Notes: generated by a model not told the origin, from the sequence alone. DNA of 64,000 nucleotides from Costus lasius (GCA_027563935.2 CM050451.1:26923565-26987564), one strand, 5' to 3'. Positions 1 through 11,504 are shown, numbered from the stretch's first letter. Made by a program: numbers and translations.

Positions 1-160
1 AGAGATGAATCCCAAGGAGCACTGTAATGCAGTCACTGTTGTGAGTGGTAAACATAATGACGTATCTGGAGACCTTATCGAGGATTCTATAGACAAACCT
101 GAGGAAATTTCCCTTGAAACAGAGAAGTGTGAGGAGAAGGAGAAGGTGAAAAAATTGTAG
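1..160 (+). pseudogene. gag: A1 gag C-terminal tail (partial)
   Basis: From base 3 the frame reads EMNPKEHCNAVTVVSGK and continues to a TAG at about 158-160. The same segment occurs in A2 near 37395-37440 (EINPREHCNAIMTRSGK), just upstream of the protease. It is therefore the end of an Athila-type gag region, cut by the window edge. A frame change here separates it from the protease, whose frame begins in the same stretch. Confidence 0.6.
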
Positions 161-941
161 GTCTGCCTGCCTATGTCCCACCAGTTCCTTTCCCCCAGAG
201 GTTATTGAGAATGGATCAGAGAAAATTTGACATTGTAAAATCTGAGGTGAAGGGCGACCAGGTAAGTAAGGCTATAGAAATAACAAAGCTAAGAGATCCT
301 AGATACAATTCAATTCCCTGCCAAGTTGGTAAGCTCTTTATTGAAAATGCTTTTTGTGACCTGGGAGCGGGTATTAACTTGATGCCTTCATATATGATTG
401 AGAAAGTAGGTAGTGGAGAAATTAAACCTACTGAAACTTGCCTTCAATTTGCTAATGGTTTTGTTCAGCAACTAGTAGGAATTTTAGAGAATGTGTCGGT
501 CAAGGTTGATAAATTTTCTATTGTGACTGATTTAGGATTGTTAACATGAAAGAAGATATTAAGTTCCCTGTTATTTTAGGTAGGCTGTTTTTGGCAAGTA
601 TAGGAGCTGTAATAGACATGTTGCATGAGAAATTAACGTTGAATTTATGTGACAGTAAATTAATTTATGATTTTTCTTCAAAGGCTAAAAAGCTTTATTT
701 TGTAGGTTCTCATCAATTCTCTGAAGTGAAAGGGAATGAATTTGATGACGAAAATATTTTTGAAGTTGATGAATGTCCCTTAGAAAATTTCTTGAAGCAT
801 AAAAGGGATAAGAAGAAGAAAGATGGAATATGGGCACTACCTCATACTTCAAAGTTAAGCCCATGTAGTGACTTGGAAATGCGTGGAGATAAACAACTGC
901 CTATTATCCACTACGCATCCTATCCACCTGAAGGACAATGA
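161..941 (+). pseudogene. A1 retropepsin-like aspartic protease, frameshifted
   Basis: Two overlapping open segments, 205-549 and 546-941, carry the two halves of a retroviral-type aspartic protease. The first has the active-site region FCDLGAGINLMP (Asp-Leu-Gly in place of the common Asp-Ser/Thr-Gly, as in A2). The second has the flap-to-C-terminal motif FPVILGRLFLASIGAVID. The proline-rich lead-in VPPVPFPQRL lies before the first ATG. A frameshift near 545-549 separates the halves, so no single product can be made. A2 has the same domain in one frame (37606-38409). The enzyme would process gag-pol in the element's particles; here it is a relic. Confidence 0.75.
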
Positions 942-951
942 ACATTGTTTT

Positions 952-998
952 GGTTAAGCTAAGGACCTTAAATAAGCGCTACCTGGGAGGCAACCCAG
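952..998 (+). other. A1 copy of the conserved twin stem-loop (SL1 + SL2)
   Basis: SL1 is 952-967: GGTTA, loop AGCTAA, GGACC, with a G-U pair and one mismatch. SL2 is 983-998: CTGGG, loop AGGCAA, CCCAG, a perfect 5-bp stem. The same pair lies at 38588-38636 in A2 and, on the minus strand, at 5744-5791 in N1. Both hexaloops are identical in all three copies while outer stem pairs vary in a compensating way. The TAA inside the SL1 loop is in frame with the tail of the upstream ORF. Confidence 0.6.
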
Positions 999-1701
999 AG
1001 GCTCTGAACTTTATTAATTTCAGCAATTTTCTTTTAAGTTTTGAATTTTTTGATTAGTTTATTAGCTTTAAATTTTTAATCAATTTTATCAGCATATTTT
1101 GATGAACTTGTCTATAAGAAAAACACTTTAAATTCGTTGTTTTACATGCAGGAATTTTCTGGAAATTTTCTAAAATTTTTTTGGGGATTATAGACATAAC
1201 TGGGACTGTACACGAAAGAGGAATTACGGCCGAAGCCGTGAAGCATTTACGGACCATAAGTTCTTAACGTTTAAACTTAATATGCGAGTTAGGGTTTACG
1301 CCCAAGCTCGTAAATCACTGATTTTCGACGATTCCTTCTTCGTGTGGCGACGAAACCCTTCTAACGACCTTCCTCTAATTCCAGCGAGTGATTTCTAGCG
1401 ATCTTCCACTGGATTTCCATCGGATTTAGTGGAGAAGCGCCGTTCATCTGCCAGCACGCCCAGAACCCGTTTGCGACCGATTCGGGCCCGATTTCTGCGC
1501 AGATTCGTGAGCAAATCTTCCCAAAAAATTGTTTTTCCATCTGTGTACTAGATTTACAATCATATAGCGTCGATTTGGAGCTGTTTCATCAGATTTTTGG
1601 ATCAATTTTTACTTGGCTTTCACGGGCGACTTCTGAAGTTACTGTAGCATCACTGTATTTGAGTTAAAAATTGTATATTTTGGATCGTTTTGATTGACAT
1701 T
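999..1701 (+). other. A1 spacer between protease and late ORF
   Basis: About 700 bp with no convincing ORF. It contains degenerate TTACGG/CCGTAA-type inverted motifs (about 1203-1260 and 1285-1320), as in the spacer of A2 and in the LTRs. The 3' part, about 1320-1650, is more GC-rich than its surroundings. It could hold an internal promoter or a splice acceptor for the late ORF, but no such site can be proven by reading. Confidence 0.4.
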
Positions 1702-2181
1702 ATGGCACCAAGGAGATCTATGAGGACTAGGCCCTATGGGGCAATTAGGAAGGAGAGTGTACCTGGACCGTATCCTCCCATATATCCTATATATAGGAAG
1801 GTTCATGGAGTGCACCCGCATAGATTCGAGGTAGCATAGATGTCAGCTGTGGAGTCTATGATCCCATTCGATTTGTATCCTCCTTCTGATATACCATGGG
1901 AGTATCCGAGTGTTTTAGATGAGGTTGATACTGAGAGGACACCCTCAGCTCCTAGCACACCCTCAGCCCCTAGTACTTCACAGACAGTAGTGCCAGAGCC
2001 AGTCAGCTCTCCAGAGTTGGAGATCATATCGAAGAGGCCTACTGATAGGCCAAAGAGCCATGACCAGAGGATTGCCAGACGGTATCCTAGGAAGCGTACC
2101 AGTCGAGCCACTACTACTTGGGGGAGGAGAGCTACCAGACTGTTATCACCAGTTATACAGACTGCAGAGACACCTGTAGCA
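1702..2181 (+). pseudogene. A1 ATHILA-type late ORF, N-terminal part (split by N1)
   Basis: It starts at ATG 1702 (MAPRRSMRTRPYG); the equivalent start in A2 is 39729 (MPPRVKG). An in-frame TAG at 1837-1839 breaks it, then it is open to the N1 insertion at 2181. The sequence is rich in Pro, Ser and Thr. After the TAGCA duplication at 9066-9070 the same frame resumes, so N1 landed in the coding region. The family, described from Arabidopsis ATHILA elements, has no known function; its place after pol has led to the label envelope-like. Confidence 0.6.
2177..2181. repeat. Target-site duplication of N1 (left)
   Basis: TAGCA directly before the TG of the left LTR. The same five bases follow the CA end of the right LTR at 9066-9070. 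This fixes both ends of N1 and shows that it is an intact insertion. Confidence 0.9.
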
Positions 2182-3666
2182 TGACAGCAATCCGCAAGTG
2201 CACAGATTTATCGAAGTAATAAAAAGTTATCAATCCCACGAGGATCAGGCGGTCAAGTACCGATTACACGTTTGATCTATATCTAGACGAATCAAATCGT
2301 GATTTTTGTTTTTGAGAACTTCTAAGTACGATAAAAAGAAACAGATATAGTGTTTTGGCAAAAATCAATTTGGATAAATTCAAGATTCAAGGTTTCACCA
2401 CATTGACAAATATGAATTTAATGAAAATAGATCTTTGAATAGAAAAATATAGTTTTGAAAGGGATTTTTCCTAAGGTACAGATTACCTTCTCCCAAAGCA
2501 AAATCCGGTATCTAACTATGCGAACTCCCTACTCTCGTGACAGTTAACATAGTTAGACCCTTTAAGTTCTATGAAAAACCATGTAAATCCTTCAAACGAA
2601 TCCGAACTACTCCTGTGATCGGATTCACAGGTTTGAAAAGAATAGATCCGACGTTGCGATTCACCTCCCGGTCCTTCTCGCAACGTTTAAGACGTAAAAA
2701 TACTTGATCAGGGTAATTTACGGAATAAGCACAATTCTAATCAAATCAAATCTATAAAAAAAATCATGTCAAAGATTTAAACAACAAATTCAATCCATAA
2801 ATCGTCAACGGGCTATTCCCCAAATCCCAAAATTAAGGTTACACGTTCATGTTCAAAGCAAACAACATGTTTATCGATGAATTCAACATGTAAACTCTCA
2901 AAAATCGTGCAAAGAGACACTAGGGTAGTAATTAGAACTCTTCCCCTTGATCTGGTGATGAAGATGAAGTGATCAAACCCCTCCTTTGCGTGATCTCTCG
3001 TCGGATTTCTGCCCTAGAACTGATTTCCACCGCCGCCGCTACAGTCCTTTGTTTTCATGCCCAGAAGCCCCCCGAAATCCTTCCAAAATCCTTCCTTTTA
3101 TAGTCTAATCAGTATAGAACCCATGTAGGAAGGTTTCTGGAGAGTTTGGTTCAATTCTGGTTTAATTTGGAGTCGAACCGAGTGAAAAACCGAAAGGGCG
3201 GACGTTTTCACGGTCCGTAACATGTTCACGGCCACGGCCGTAATTCCTTCTGTGTGTACAACACTTAAGTCACAGAAACTTTTACGGCCCGTGATGGATT
3301 CACGGCCTCGCCCGTGAAAGTTTCGGTGGACTTTTAGACTTAGCCGATTTTCATCTCCCGCTCGTCGTCATGTTTACGGCCGAATCCACAATTACGGCCA
3401 AGGCCGTAAATGTCTCGTTCTTCACCGTTTTTGCCCCAAATTGGACGTGCAAACTTGTGATCTCCTCGGGAATCATGTTTTGGCTTCAAAACCCTCAAAA
3501 TCCATCATTTTTAGGCCATTTTACCTACATTTTCACAAAAACCAAGAAAAGTGAAGATTCTGTGCAAAGTAAGATAAAAACACTAAAAGTAGCACAAAAT
3601 CATGCAAATAAGCCCAAAATATGATCTAAAACATAGGCAAAAACACTATATAAATGCAATGCATCA
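2182..3666 (-). repeat. N1 3' LTR
   Basis: It starts TGACAGCAATCC and ends TGCATCA on the + strand, and is a near copy of 7583-9065. It contains a minus-strand TATA-type motif (CCTTTTATA at 3094-3102 on +) and several TTACGG/CCGTAA inverted motifs at about 3200-3420, including the perfect TTACGGCCAAGGCCGTAA near 3390-3410. Confidence 0.9.
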
Positions 3667-3705
3667 AAATACCCTAGACTTAGAATTTTGTTTATCCTCA
3701 AGCAA
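3667..3705 (-). promoter_or_regulatory. N1 polypurine-tract region and hairpin next to 3' LTR
   Basis: On the minus strand the LTR is preceded by TTGCTTGAGGATAAACAA (3705-3688) and a purine-rich stretch ending AGTCTAGGGTATTT. A1 (14225-14263) and A2 (53577-53613) have the same arrangement with a perfect hairpin, TTGCTTG-AGGA-CAAGCAA; here two changes weaken the stem. Plus-strand priming would be expected here. Confidence 0.6.
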
Positions 3706-4020
3706 TACCTTGATATGTATAAAGAATGTAAAGATAAGGATTTTTCAATTGTTTTTGCCCCTAATAATATCCTCAGTTCACAATTTAAGCAATCAATCTT
3801 TCTAACTCAAGTAATTCAAGAAAAGTCATAATAGAAATAAACTCCCAAGAGGTTACAATCCAAGAAAGATAAAATTCATAATTCATGTCATAATATTCAT
3901 TCTTCACACACTAAATATTAGATACTTTCAATTTAATAAATCCATTTCACTTAATAGATAAAAATTTCTTTCAAGAATCTTGGTGATGTTAAAGATAAGA
4001 GATTTTTAAAGCAATTTGGT
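3706..4020 (-). other. N1 non-coding stretch between 3' module and hairpin
   Basis: AT-rich, no ORF with family features. It aligns loosely with the part of A1 at about 13911-14224, in the same relative position. Confidence 0.35.
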
Positions 4021-4232
4021 CTTTAAACTGTTATGTGTCATAACATTGTTTAAAGTATACCACAAAGTAGTATAATGTAACTCATAGTCTCAATCTTAAA
4101 GTCAGCGGAGTTGTCCACTTAACCTACAGCTTTCTCTTTTTCTCCATTTTCATCCTTTCTTTTTTTATTAGACTTCAACTCATGTCTTAGGTACCACTGT
4201 CAAATTTAACAGTGCCAAGTAGAGGAGTCTTT
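4021..4232 (-). other. N1 copy of the conserved 3' non-coding module
   Basis: Read on the minus strand it contains GACTCCTCTACTTGGCACT, a short hairpin CACTGT-TAAATTTG-ACAGTG, GAGTTGAAGTCT, CTCCGCTGACTT and the palindrome GTTATG-ACA-CATAAC, ending TTTAAAGAC. The same ordered blocks occur in A1 (13713-13910) and, more weakly, in A2 (52979-53165). An 11-base C run at 4233-4243 adjoins it. Confidence 0.6.
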
Positions 4233-5743
4233 CCCCCCCCCCCTTTTTTTTTCTTTTTCTTTTTCTGGAGAAAGCCGGTCAGTGGCATGGTACTTAAATC
4301 GTTGTTGATACTTGATCGCAACAGATTTAAAGTATACCACATTGTGGTATAATATAACTCATGACTTCAGATCACTCAACTAGAGGAATTGGAGCAAATC
4401 TCAAATTAAAGATATATCACCAATTTTCTATACATAAAAATTTCCATCAAGCATAAACAAATAAATTAAACTTTCAAGTACCAAAATAATATGTATGTGT
4501 CTCATGAACATATAACAATTCACATATGCATTTTATCAATACCAGAATTGAATTTACTCAACAATTCAAGTCTATATGAAATTTCAAAAATTCTCTAAGT
4601 CATCAAATCAATCACTCAAAATGTCTCCTAAGTCTAAAACTAAGGATTAAACAAATTTAATTATCCTTAGCAATCATAAACATTCAGGAAACATACCCAT
4701 AAAGCTCGAATACAATCAAAATACATGAAAGCACCCTAGACTTTAATTGTTGCATATACATAGAGATTAAAATCAATGAACGATAGATTTCAAAAAAATT
4801 TTTTGCAAGAATTCCCTTTGTAATGTTGGCGAAAACCTGTGCAGTTATATCAAAAGACAGAAACATGACCTAGAAAAATCCAGAAACTTTATTACATCAG
4901 AGATATCAATATTTCATACTGTAAACAAGTTCCAAACTTCAAATACTATCATGTTTCATTATCTAAATCACATTTACCATTTTTAATATCAAAATCCAGT
5001 ATAATACCAAAATACATCCCAAATCAATATCATGCATCCAAATACATCAAAAATCATCATATATGTCAAATCACAAACATCATATACCAACACAAATATA
5101 TAGAGTTTTTGCAAAAAATCGTGAATCTATAGTAACTCTAGAAAAATATCAACCACGATTTTGCATAAATCTCACTCAAAAATCAAATAATCTCGGTTCC
5201 AAATCAATGCAAAAACATGTACATCAAGTGGAGAAACCAAATGTAACAGTTAGGTAAGAGATTCTCACAAATTTGAGCAAAAATCGGGTTGCAATCAAGC
5301 TTCGGCGGCGAACTCATGTTCTTGCGAATGTCCAGCGCTTCCTGATGATATCCGGCCAAAATCTCATCGGAGGATCAACGAAAAGGGTCGCTAGTGATGA
5401 AAGAAGGTTGGGAACAGAGATCTGTCGCCTGAGGTAGAAGGAATCAACGAGAAATCGAGTTTTCATCGTTCGTGAGCCGTTCACGGCTGCGGCCGTAAAA
5501 GCTTCTGTGACATAAATCCATCTGCAAAAATTAAATTTACGGCCGTGAGTGACTCACGGCCACGCCTGTGAATGTCTCGTCGGATACCTTTTCTTCATAT
5601 AAAAATTTTCTAAAAATTCCTGCACATAAAATAACTTATTAAAAGATTTTCTATCAATAAAAATTCATCAATACATGCTGTAAAAATTTATTAAAATTTA
5701 AAGAAAATTAAAAACTAAAACTAAGAGTGGTAAAAGTCAAAAA
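4233..5743 (-). other. N1 long non-coding 3' region
   Basis: About 1.5 kb, very AT-rich, without a credible ORF. Near 5480-5575 it has TTACGG/CCGTAA-type motifs, so the palindrome array also occurs inside N1, in the position that corresponds to the A1 and A2 spacers. No ATHILA-type late ORF is present, unlike A1 and A2. Confidence 0.45.
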
Positions 5744-5791
5744 TTTGGGTTGCCTCCCAAAAAGCGCTTGTTTAAGGTCATTAGCTTGACC
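5744..5791 (-). other. N1 copy of the conserved twin stem-loop
   Basis: Minus strand: SL1 GGTCA-AGCTAA-TGACC (5791-5776), then SL2 TTTGGG-AGGCAA-CCCAAA (5761-5744). Stems of 5 and 6 bp are perfect. The sequence between them includes AAGCGCT, as in A1 and A2. Confidence 0.7.
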
Positions 5792-5910
5792 AATGCTTCA
5801 TGTCATGGCGGAGTAGGTGAATCTGTGCCATAATAGAGAGCATGTAGTCTTTTCCTTTTCCTCTGTCTCATGAGTGTGTCCACCAAGTATATCCAGTGAA
5901 ATAAGTGGAT

Positions 5911-7287
5911 TCAGGTTGCGGTGACCAGTACATGCATAGAAAAATATGAGTTAAAATCATGCAAAGAATAATCAATAATTTTCCTATATTTATCCAAGAG
6001 TAATATCATGCATTCTTCCTTTAGATTTACATTAGCAATTGGAAGAAGATTAGAATTAAAATCAAAGAATTCATACCCTGGATTGATCAAGAAGTTTTCA
6101 ATTTGTGCTTTTGGTTTTTTAGTTACCTCAATGCCAATGTGATCAAAAATCCCATATGCTATCTTTTGGGTACCTGTGGTAGCATTTGAATCAAAAAATA
6201 TTTCAATCACCTCATCAGCATTATCCTTAAAATAATCTCCTTCATCATCTATCATGCAAATTTCCAATGAATTTTCCTGGAGAAAAGGGATTGATGGTTC
6301 ACATGGTAGTGGTGGTGTAATCTGCACAGGATCTTCTTTCTCATAATTTTCCTCAATTTCTTTCTCTTCAATGGGGCATTTCATCCTAACACAATCAAAT
6401 TTATCCCCATCTATCTCGCTAGTTCTTTCTTGAGGATTCTTAAATTCATCATCCTTCTTCTCACAAGACTCAAAAAATTCATGTATCTCTTCAAACATAT
6501 CCCAAGTATTTGTGTTGCAAGACACTTCATTATGTGAGAGGAGACTAGATGGCTGGTGAATTTTTGAAGAAAATAAATCACAATCATCCAAATCATCAAA
6601 ATTTGAGGAAGGTAAATCACAATCATCAAAATTTTTAAAATCATCAAAATTTCCAGAATCATCAAAATTTGCAGAAGGTAAATCAAAAATTGCAGAAGGT
6701 AAATCAAAATCAGGAGTCACGACTAATGATTGATCCATCTCTACAAAATTCTCAGATTCTTCATGGATTTCTTCCTCTATGTTCATTTTATCAGTGCCAA
6801 AAAACATACTATGAATTTTCTCATTTTGTTTTGTCACATCAGCTAAAATATTTTCGAGCTTGGCTTTTTGCAACTGCATATTTTGTTCCCACTCATTTTG
6901 TTTTTCCATAGTAAAATTTTCAAGCAAGGCTACTAAGTTGGATTCTTCAATTTCCTCAAAGTGTGGTTCTGAAATATTATTTGAGAAATCCTCATAAAAA
7001 GAAGTTTGCTAATTTTTTCATCTAGAATTATACTCATCATCTTGTAACCATGAAAAATTAGAACTGGCAGGTCTGGCAGGAATTCTAAATTGACACTCAG
7101 AAGGATAATGATAATAACTTCCACAAATATCACAAGTAACATAAGATTTTATTCTTAAATATTCAGTGTGTTGAGAAAAAGAATTTACCCTTGCTGCAGG
7201 TGATTGAAATGCAACTGTGCCATATTCTCTTGTCATCGCCGGTGGCACATATGTCTGACCTGACCATTGACATTGATTAAACATCAT
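5911..7287 (-). pseudogene. gag: N1 gag-like ORF with zinc knuckle, two in-frame stops
   Basis: One minus-strand frame of about 459 codons from ATG 7287 to the stop at 5911, broken only by a TGA at 7018-7020 and a TAG a few codons on. Near the N-terminus is a CCHC zinc knuckle, CDICGSYYHYPSEC, which normally sits near the end of gag; the gag matrix/capsid part is therefore missing. A charged stretch (MEKQNEWEQNMQLQKAKLEN) follows, probably coiled coil, then an acidic low-complexity region with repeated DLPSANFDD-like units. The last 60 or so residues (KPKAQIENFLINPGYEFF onward) resemble the linker before RT in Athila polyproteins (from memory, not searched). No protease motif was seen. Confidence 0.65.
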
Positions 7288-7556
7288 TTTTTTTCAATAA
7301 AATTCAAAAATATAAAATGTAGAATAGGAAATGCAAAATATGTAGATAAGTGATTTTTGAGTTCCCCTGTTCATGCAACGTGTTAATCCAAAAAGAGAAA
7401 AATAAAATAAACTACCTATATAAAAAAAATTGTGCAAAACAAATAAAACAAGAAAAACGAAAACAAATAAAATAAAATAAAAAAATTAAAAATAAAAATA
7501 AATAAAAAGAATATCTAGTCTATAAATCTCACGATTAAATCAATATTGACTGGCCT
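7288..7556 (-). other. N1 leader between primer site and gag-like ORF
   Basis: About 270 bp, very AT-rich, with A-rich runs on the + strand. It seems too short to hold the missing N-terminal gag, which must have been deleted. Confidence 0.4.
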
Positions 7557-7576
7557 GATCCCCGGCAACGGTGTCA
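7557..7576 (-). promoter_or_regulatory. N1 primer-binding site, tRNA-Asp type
   Basis: On the minus strand, seven bases after the 5' LTR, the sequence is TGACACCGTTGCCGGGGATC. It matches the complement of the 3' end of plant tRNA-Asp except for two changes near its start. This primer class is usual for the Athila/Tat lineages. Confidence 0.8.
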
Positions 7577-7582
7577 AAAACT

Positions 7583-9065
7583 TGATAGCAATCCGCAAGT
7601 GCACGGATTTATCAAAGTAATAAAAAGTTATCGATCCCACGAGGATCAGACGGTCAAGTACCGATTACACGTTTGATCTATATCTAGACGAATCAAATCG
7701 TGATTTTTGTTTTTGAGAACTTCTAAGTACGATAAAAAGAAACAGATATAGTGTTTTGGCAAAAATCAATTTGGATAAATTCAAGATTCAGGGTTTCACC
7801 ATGTTGACAAATATGAATTTAATGAAAATAGATCTTTGAATAGAAAAATATAGTTTTGAAAGGGATTTTTCCTAAGGTACAGATTACCTTCTCCCGAAGC
7901 AAAATCCGGTATCTAACTATGCTAACTCCCTACTCTCGTGACAGTTAACATAGTTAGACCCTTTAAGTTCTATGAAAAACCATATATATCCTTCAAACGA
8001 ATCCGAACTACTCCCGTGATCGGATTCACAGGTTTGAAAAGAATAGATCCGACATTGCGATTCACCTCCCGGTCCTTCTCGCAACGTCTAAGACGTAAAA
8101 ATACTTAATCATGGTAATTTACGGAATAAGCACAATTCTAATTAAATCAAATCTATAAAAAATCATGTCAAAGATTTAAACAACAAATTCAATACATAAA
8201 TCGTCAACGGGCTATTCCCCAAATCCCAAAATTAAGGTTACACGTTCATGTTCAAAGCAAACAGCATGTTTATCGATGAATTCAACATGTAAACTCTCAA
8301 AAATCGAGCAAAGAGACACTAGGATAGTAATTAGAACTCTTCCCCTTGATCTGGTGATGAAGATGAAGCGATCAAACCCCTCCTTTGCGTGATCTCTCGT
8401 CGGATTTCTGCCCTAGAACTGATTTCCGCCGCCGCCGCTACAGCCCTTTGTTTTCGTGCCCAGAAGCCCCTCGAAACGCTTCCAAAATCCTTCCTTTTAT
8501 AGTCTAATCAGTATAGAACCCATGTAGGAATGTTTCTGGAGAGTTTGGTTCAATTCTGGTTTAATTTAGAGTCAAACCGAGTGAAAAACTGAAAGGGCGG
8601 ATGTTTTCACTGTCCGTAACACGTTCACGGCCACGGCCGTAATTCCTTCTGTGTGTACAGCACTTAAGTCACAGAAACTTTTACGGCCCGTGATGGATTC
8701 ACGGCCTCGCCCGTGAAAGTTTCGATGGACTTTTAGACTTAGCCGATTTTCATCTCCCACTCGTCGTCGTGTTTACGGCCGAATCCACAATTACGGCCAA
8801 GGCCGTAAATGTCTCGTTCTTCACCGTTTTCGCCCCAAATTGGACGTGTGAGCTCGTGATCTCCTCGGGAATCATGCTTTGACTTCAAAACCCTCAAAAT
8901 CCATCATTTTTAAGCCATTTTCCCTACATTTTCACAAAAACCAAGAAAAGTGAAGATTCTGTGCAAAGTAAGATAAAAACACTAAAAGTAGCACAAAATC
9001 ATGCAAATAAGCCCAAAATATGATCTAAAACATAGGCAAAAATACTATATAAATGCAATGCATCA
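7583..9065 (-). repeat. N1 5' LTR
   Basis: TGATAGCAATCC...TGCATCA, 1,483 bp, pairs with 2182-3666. Minus-strand TATA motif at 8493-8501 (+ strand CCTTTTATA). TTACGG/CCGTAA motifs at about 8600-8815. Confidence 0.9.
8493..8501 (-). promoter_or_regulatory. N1 LTR TATA box
   Basis: TATAAAAGG on the minus strand, inside the 5' LTR, conserved in the other LTR at 3094-3102. Promoter role is inferred from position. Confidence 0.5.
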
Positions 9066-9070
9066 TAGCA
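9066..9070. repeat. Target-site duplication of N1 (right)
   Basis: TAGCA, identical to 2177-2181; the A1 late ORF frame resumes directly after it. Confidence 0.9.
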
Positions 9071-10869
9071 CCCCCAGTGCCAGCACCTATAGTAGTGGAG
9101 ATGGAGCATTCAATTGAGACACAGACTGATGCTACTCCGATGGAGGTGGAGGAGTCCACCACACCATTACCTCCTATTGATCTATCAGAGTCTCCAGTCC
9201 CCTCCGACACTCAGACTATGGAGGTGGACGCTCCACACAACACTATCCAAACTCCAGAAATTCCATCACAATCCTCAACCTAGGGAGACCTACCTGTCCC
9301 TGAGGCTGCTATGCCAGTATTGCCAGATATAGAGGATGGATCTCCTGAGATATTTGCAGACTTATCAAAGATATCAGTAGACATACCTGAGCTACAGTCT
9401 CCACCATCAGTTATGCTGACGACTCCTGAGACAGCACCTCCAGCATTTGAGGCGCCACATATTCCTGAGGTGCCAGTCACTGCACCAGCATTAGCATCAC
9501 CAGCACCATCACTTGAGAGATACATTTACCTTCCCCAGAGTTATCTTCAGGGCATTTGCAGGTTGCATCTTCTGAGCCATCATCATCTGAGTCACCTCCT
9601 GCTATTCCTGAGCTAGAGATACCAGAGAGGAGACACGCGCCATCACCACCCCCTATTCTTACTCCTTACCCACTATAGATCAGATACCAGAGTGGAGAGT
9701 AGGAGAAGAGATACCATGCTATGTCTACTCGGGGAGTACTTAGCACGAGGTATTGGGATGACTAGACACTGTAGTCCCTAGGATTGTTCGATGACGTCCA
9801 GTGGATGTTCATGAACACAGGGTGGCAGGATTTTTATTATCAGAGACATCCCACCTATGTTCAGTTGACATTAGAGTTTTTTAGCTCTGTCCAGATTACA
9901 TTGTGCAACTATGATGATAGTGATCCTGGGAGGATGTCGTTCCAGTTGGGGAACTGGGACCACGTGCTTACACTTGATCAGGTTGGTCATATATTTAGGT
10001 TCTCCTCGGATGGTACTAGATATCGCCCACGCGAGTACTCTGATAGGACTTTTTGGTGAGATATATCTGGTGAGGGAGGATTTGATCCGAGGACTGCCAG
10101 AGCCACACGTTTATCCAGCCCAGTTTTTAGATACATACATCGACTACTTGCGCATACTATTTTTGGGAGGGCAGAGAGCGACGGCATGGTTAGATCCTCA
10201 GATTTATTCTATTTATGGGCCATGTTGACAGGATTCCGTGCCAGCACCCCATTTTACCTCGTGAAGCAGATTCATAAGGTAGATAGGGCACGGAGAGGAG
10301 TTTTGGTTATGGGAGGCATGATTACTACCATTGCCCTTGCCCTCGGTTTTGACCCCTCGGGTTTGAACGAGGCAAAGGGCAATCCCAAACTGGATATGGA
10401 TGCCTGCATCGCCATTAAGATGATTACGAGGCTTGGGAGCTCATATCATCTGATGTTCAGGGGTACTGATATTACCATGAGGCTGCCGAACATGAACCAT
10501 ACTGCGGTTTGTGTTCAGCTGAACTGGATCGTGGATCCCACACGTGGGGGAGGCCCTAGAGAGGCAGCTTCACCTCCATCACCGCCGATGAATTCAGAGC
10601 ACATACCTCCGGTCGAGCCGTACACCACTGATAGGCTGTCTACATCTGCCGGGCCGTCTACTTCACCACCGCCAGATTCTTCCCTAGAGCAAATACGAGC
10701 CAAGCAGTGGAGGATGCGTGACAACATATCACGTCTTGAGCAAGGACAGTCGAGGACACTCGAGTCCTTACGTGCGATTAAGGAGCTATTGCGGCGGCGT
10801 CTCCCGTCTTCATCGACACGACGTACCAGAGACGAGGAGGAGGATTCTGAGCATACAGAGACAGACTGA
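9071..10869 (+). pseudogene. A1 ATHILA-type late ORF, main part
   Basis: It continues the frame left at 2181: a Pro/Ser/Thr-rich region up to about 9520, broken by a TAG at 9281-9283 and a frameshift near 9520-9600. The conserved domain runs from 9784 in one frame to 10869, with one TGA at 10057-10059. Blocks shared with A2 include DDVQWMF, LEFFSS, GRAESDGMV, LFYLWAML and NPKLDMDACIAIKMI. The C-terminus is Pro/Ser-rich, then a charged probable coiled coil (EQIRAKQWRMRDNISRLEQ), then an Arg-rich end. It matches the ATHILA ORF-1 type of transposon protein by recognition only; function unknown. Confidence 0.7.
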
Positions 10870-10998
10870 TAGACTTTGTGAGTATCTGTATTTCATTCTT
10901 ATGCATTTAACATTATTCTTTGATATTACCCATGATGTCTCATATCTATTATATTTGCGAGCAAGATTTAGTAGATTTGATGCAGATACGACCACACA
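10870..10998 (+). other. A1 3' non-coding region, left of H1
   Basis: Short AT-rich stretch from the end of the late ORF to the H1 target duplication (ACCACACA at 10991-10998). Confidence 0.5.
10991..10998. repeat. Target-site duplication of H1 (left)
   Basis: ACCACACA, repeated exactly at 12745-12752. Eight bases is the usual length for hAT-superfamily insertions. Confidence 0.9.
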
Positions 10999-11504
10999 TA
11001 GAGGTGGCCAACGAGCCGGGCCGGCCCGCGGCCCGCACGGCCTGGCATGGCTTGGGCCGGGCACGGCACGGCCCATTGACCAAGTCAATGGGCCGCGGGC
11101 GGCTCGTGGCCCGGCTCGGGTCGGGCTGGGCCGAGGTATCACGGCACGTGGGCCAGGCCATGCACGGCCCGCAGGCGTGTCGGGCCAGGCACGTCACGCG
11201 GGCCGGGCCAAGCACGGCACGGACATACGTTTTTATAGTATAAAATTACCATTTTAGCCCCTTTTAATAATTAAAAATAGGGGATAAATATGTAAATATA
11301 CACCTAATTCATCCCTATAAATTGACCCCCCCCCCCCAACCCTCTCATTTCTTCACACAAGTTTCCAACTAGCTTTGGAATAATTTCTCATTCTCTCTTA
11401 ATCTCTTTTCTAAGTCTTGAGTTTCAATTAGTTTCTTAATTGAACTCAAACTTAAGCCTCTTTCTAGCCATCAAGAATTCAATGCTCTCTCGGTCTAGAC
11501 TAGG

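Larger units (their letters stand above)
2182..9065 (-). mobile_element. N1: non-autonomous LTR retrotransposon with gag-like ORF, no polymerase (TR-GAG type)
   Basis: 6,884 bp bounded by TG...CA LTRs of about 1,485 bp and by the TAGCA target duplication. In minus-strand order: 5' LTR 9065-7583, tRNA-Asp-type primer site 7576-7557, gag-like ORF 7287-5911, twin stem-loop, long non-coding region with the conserved 3' module, hairpin, 3' LTR 3666-2182. The ORF ends with what looks like the linker that precedes reverse transcriptase; RT, RNase H and integrase are absent. LTR and 3' region resemble A1, so N1 looks like a deletion derivative in the same lineage. The two LTRs differ at many positions by eye, so it is not very recent. 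Confidence 0.85.

Noticed and set aside
1054..1257. Minus-strand 67-codon ORF in the A1 spacer
   Set aside because: No start context or domain, and it lies in non-coding spacer with palindromic motifs.
6669..6911. ORFs on + strand and in other frames at 6411-6911
   Set aside because: Shadows of the acidic repeat region of the N1 gag-like ORF.
10718..11257. Several 80-180 codon ORFs on both strands at 10718-11257 and 12450-12824
   Set aside because: They are caused by GC-rich GGGCC/GGCCC subterminal repeats of H1 that lack stops; no domain and poor codon structure.
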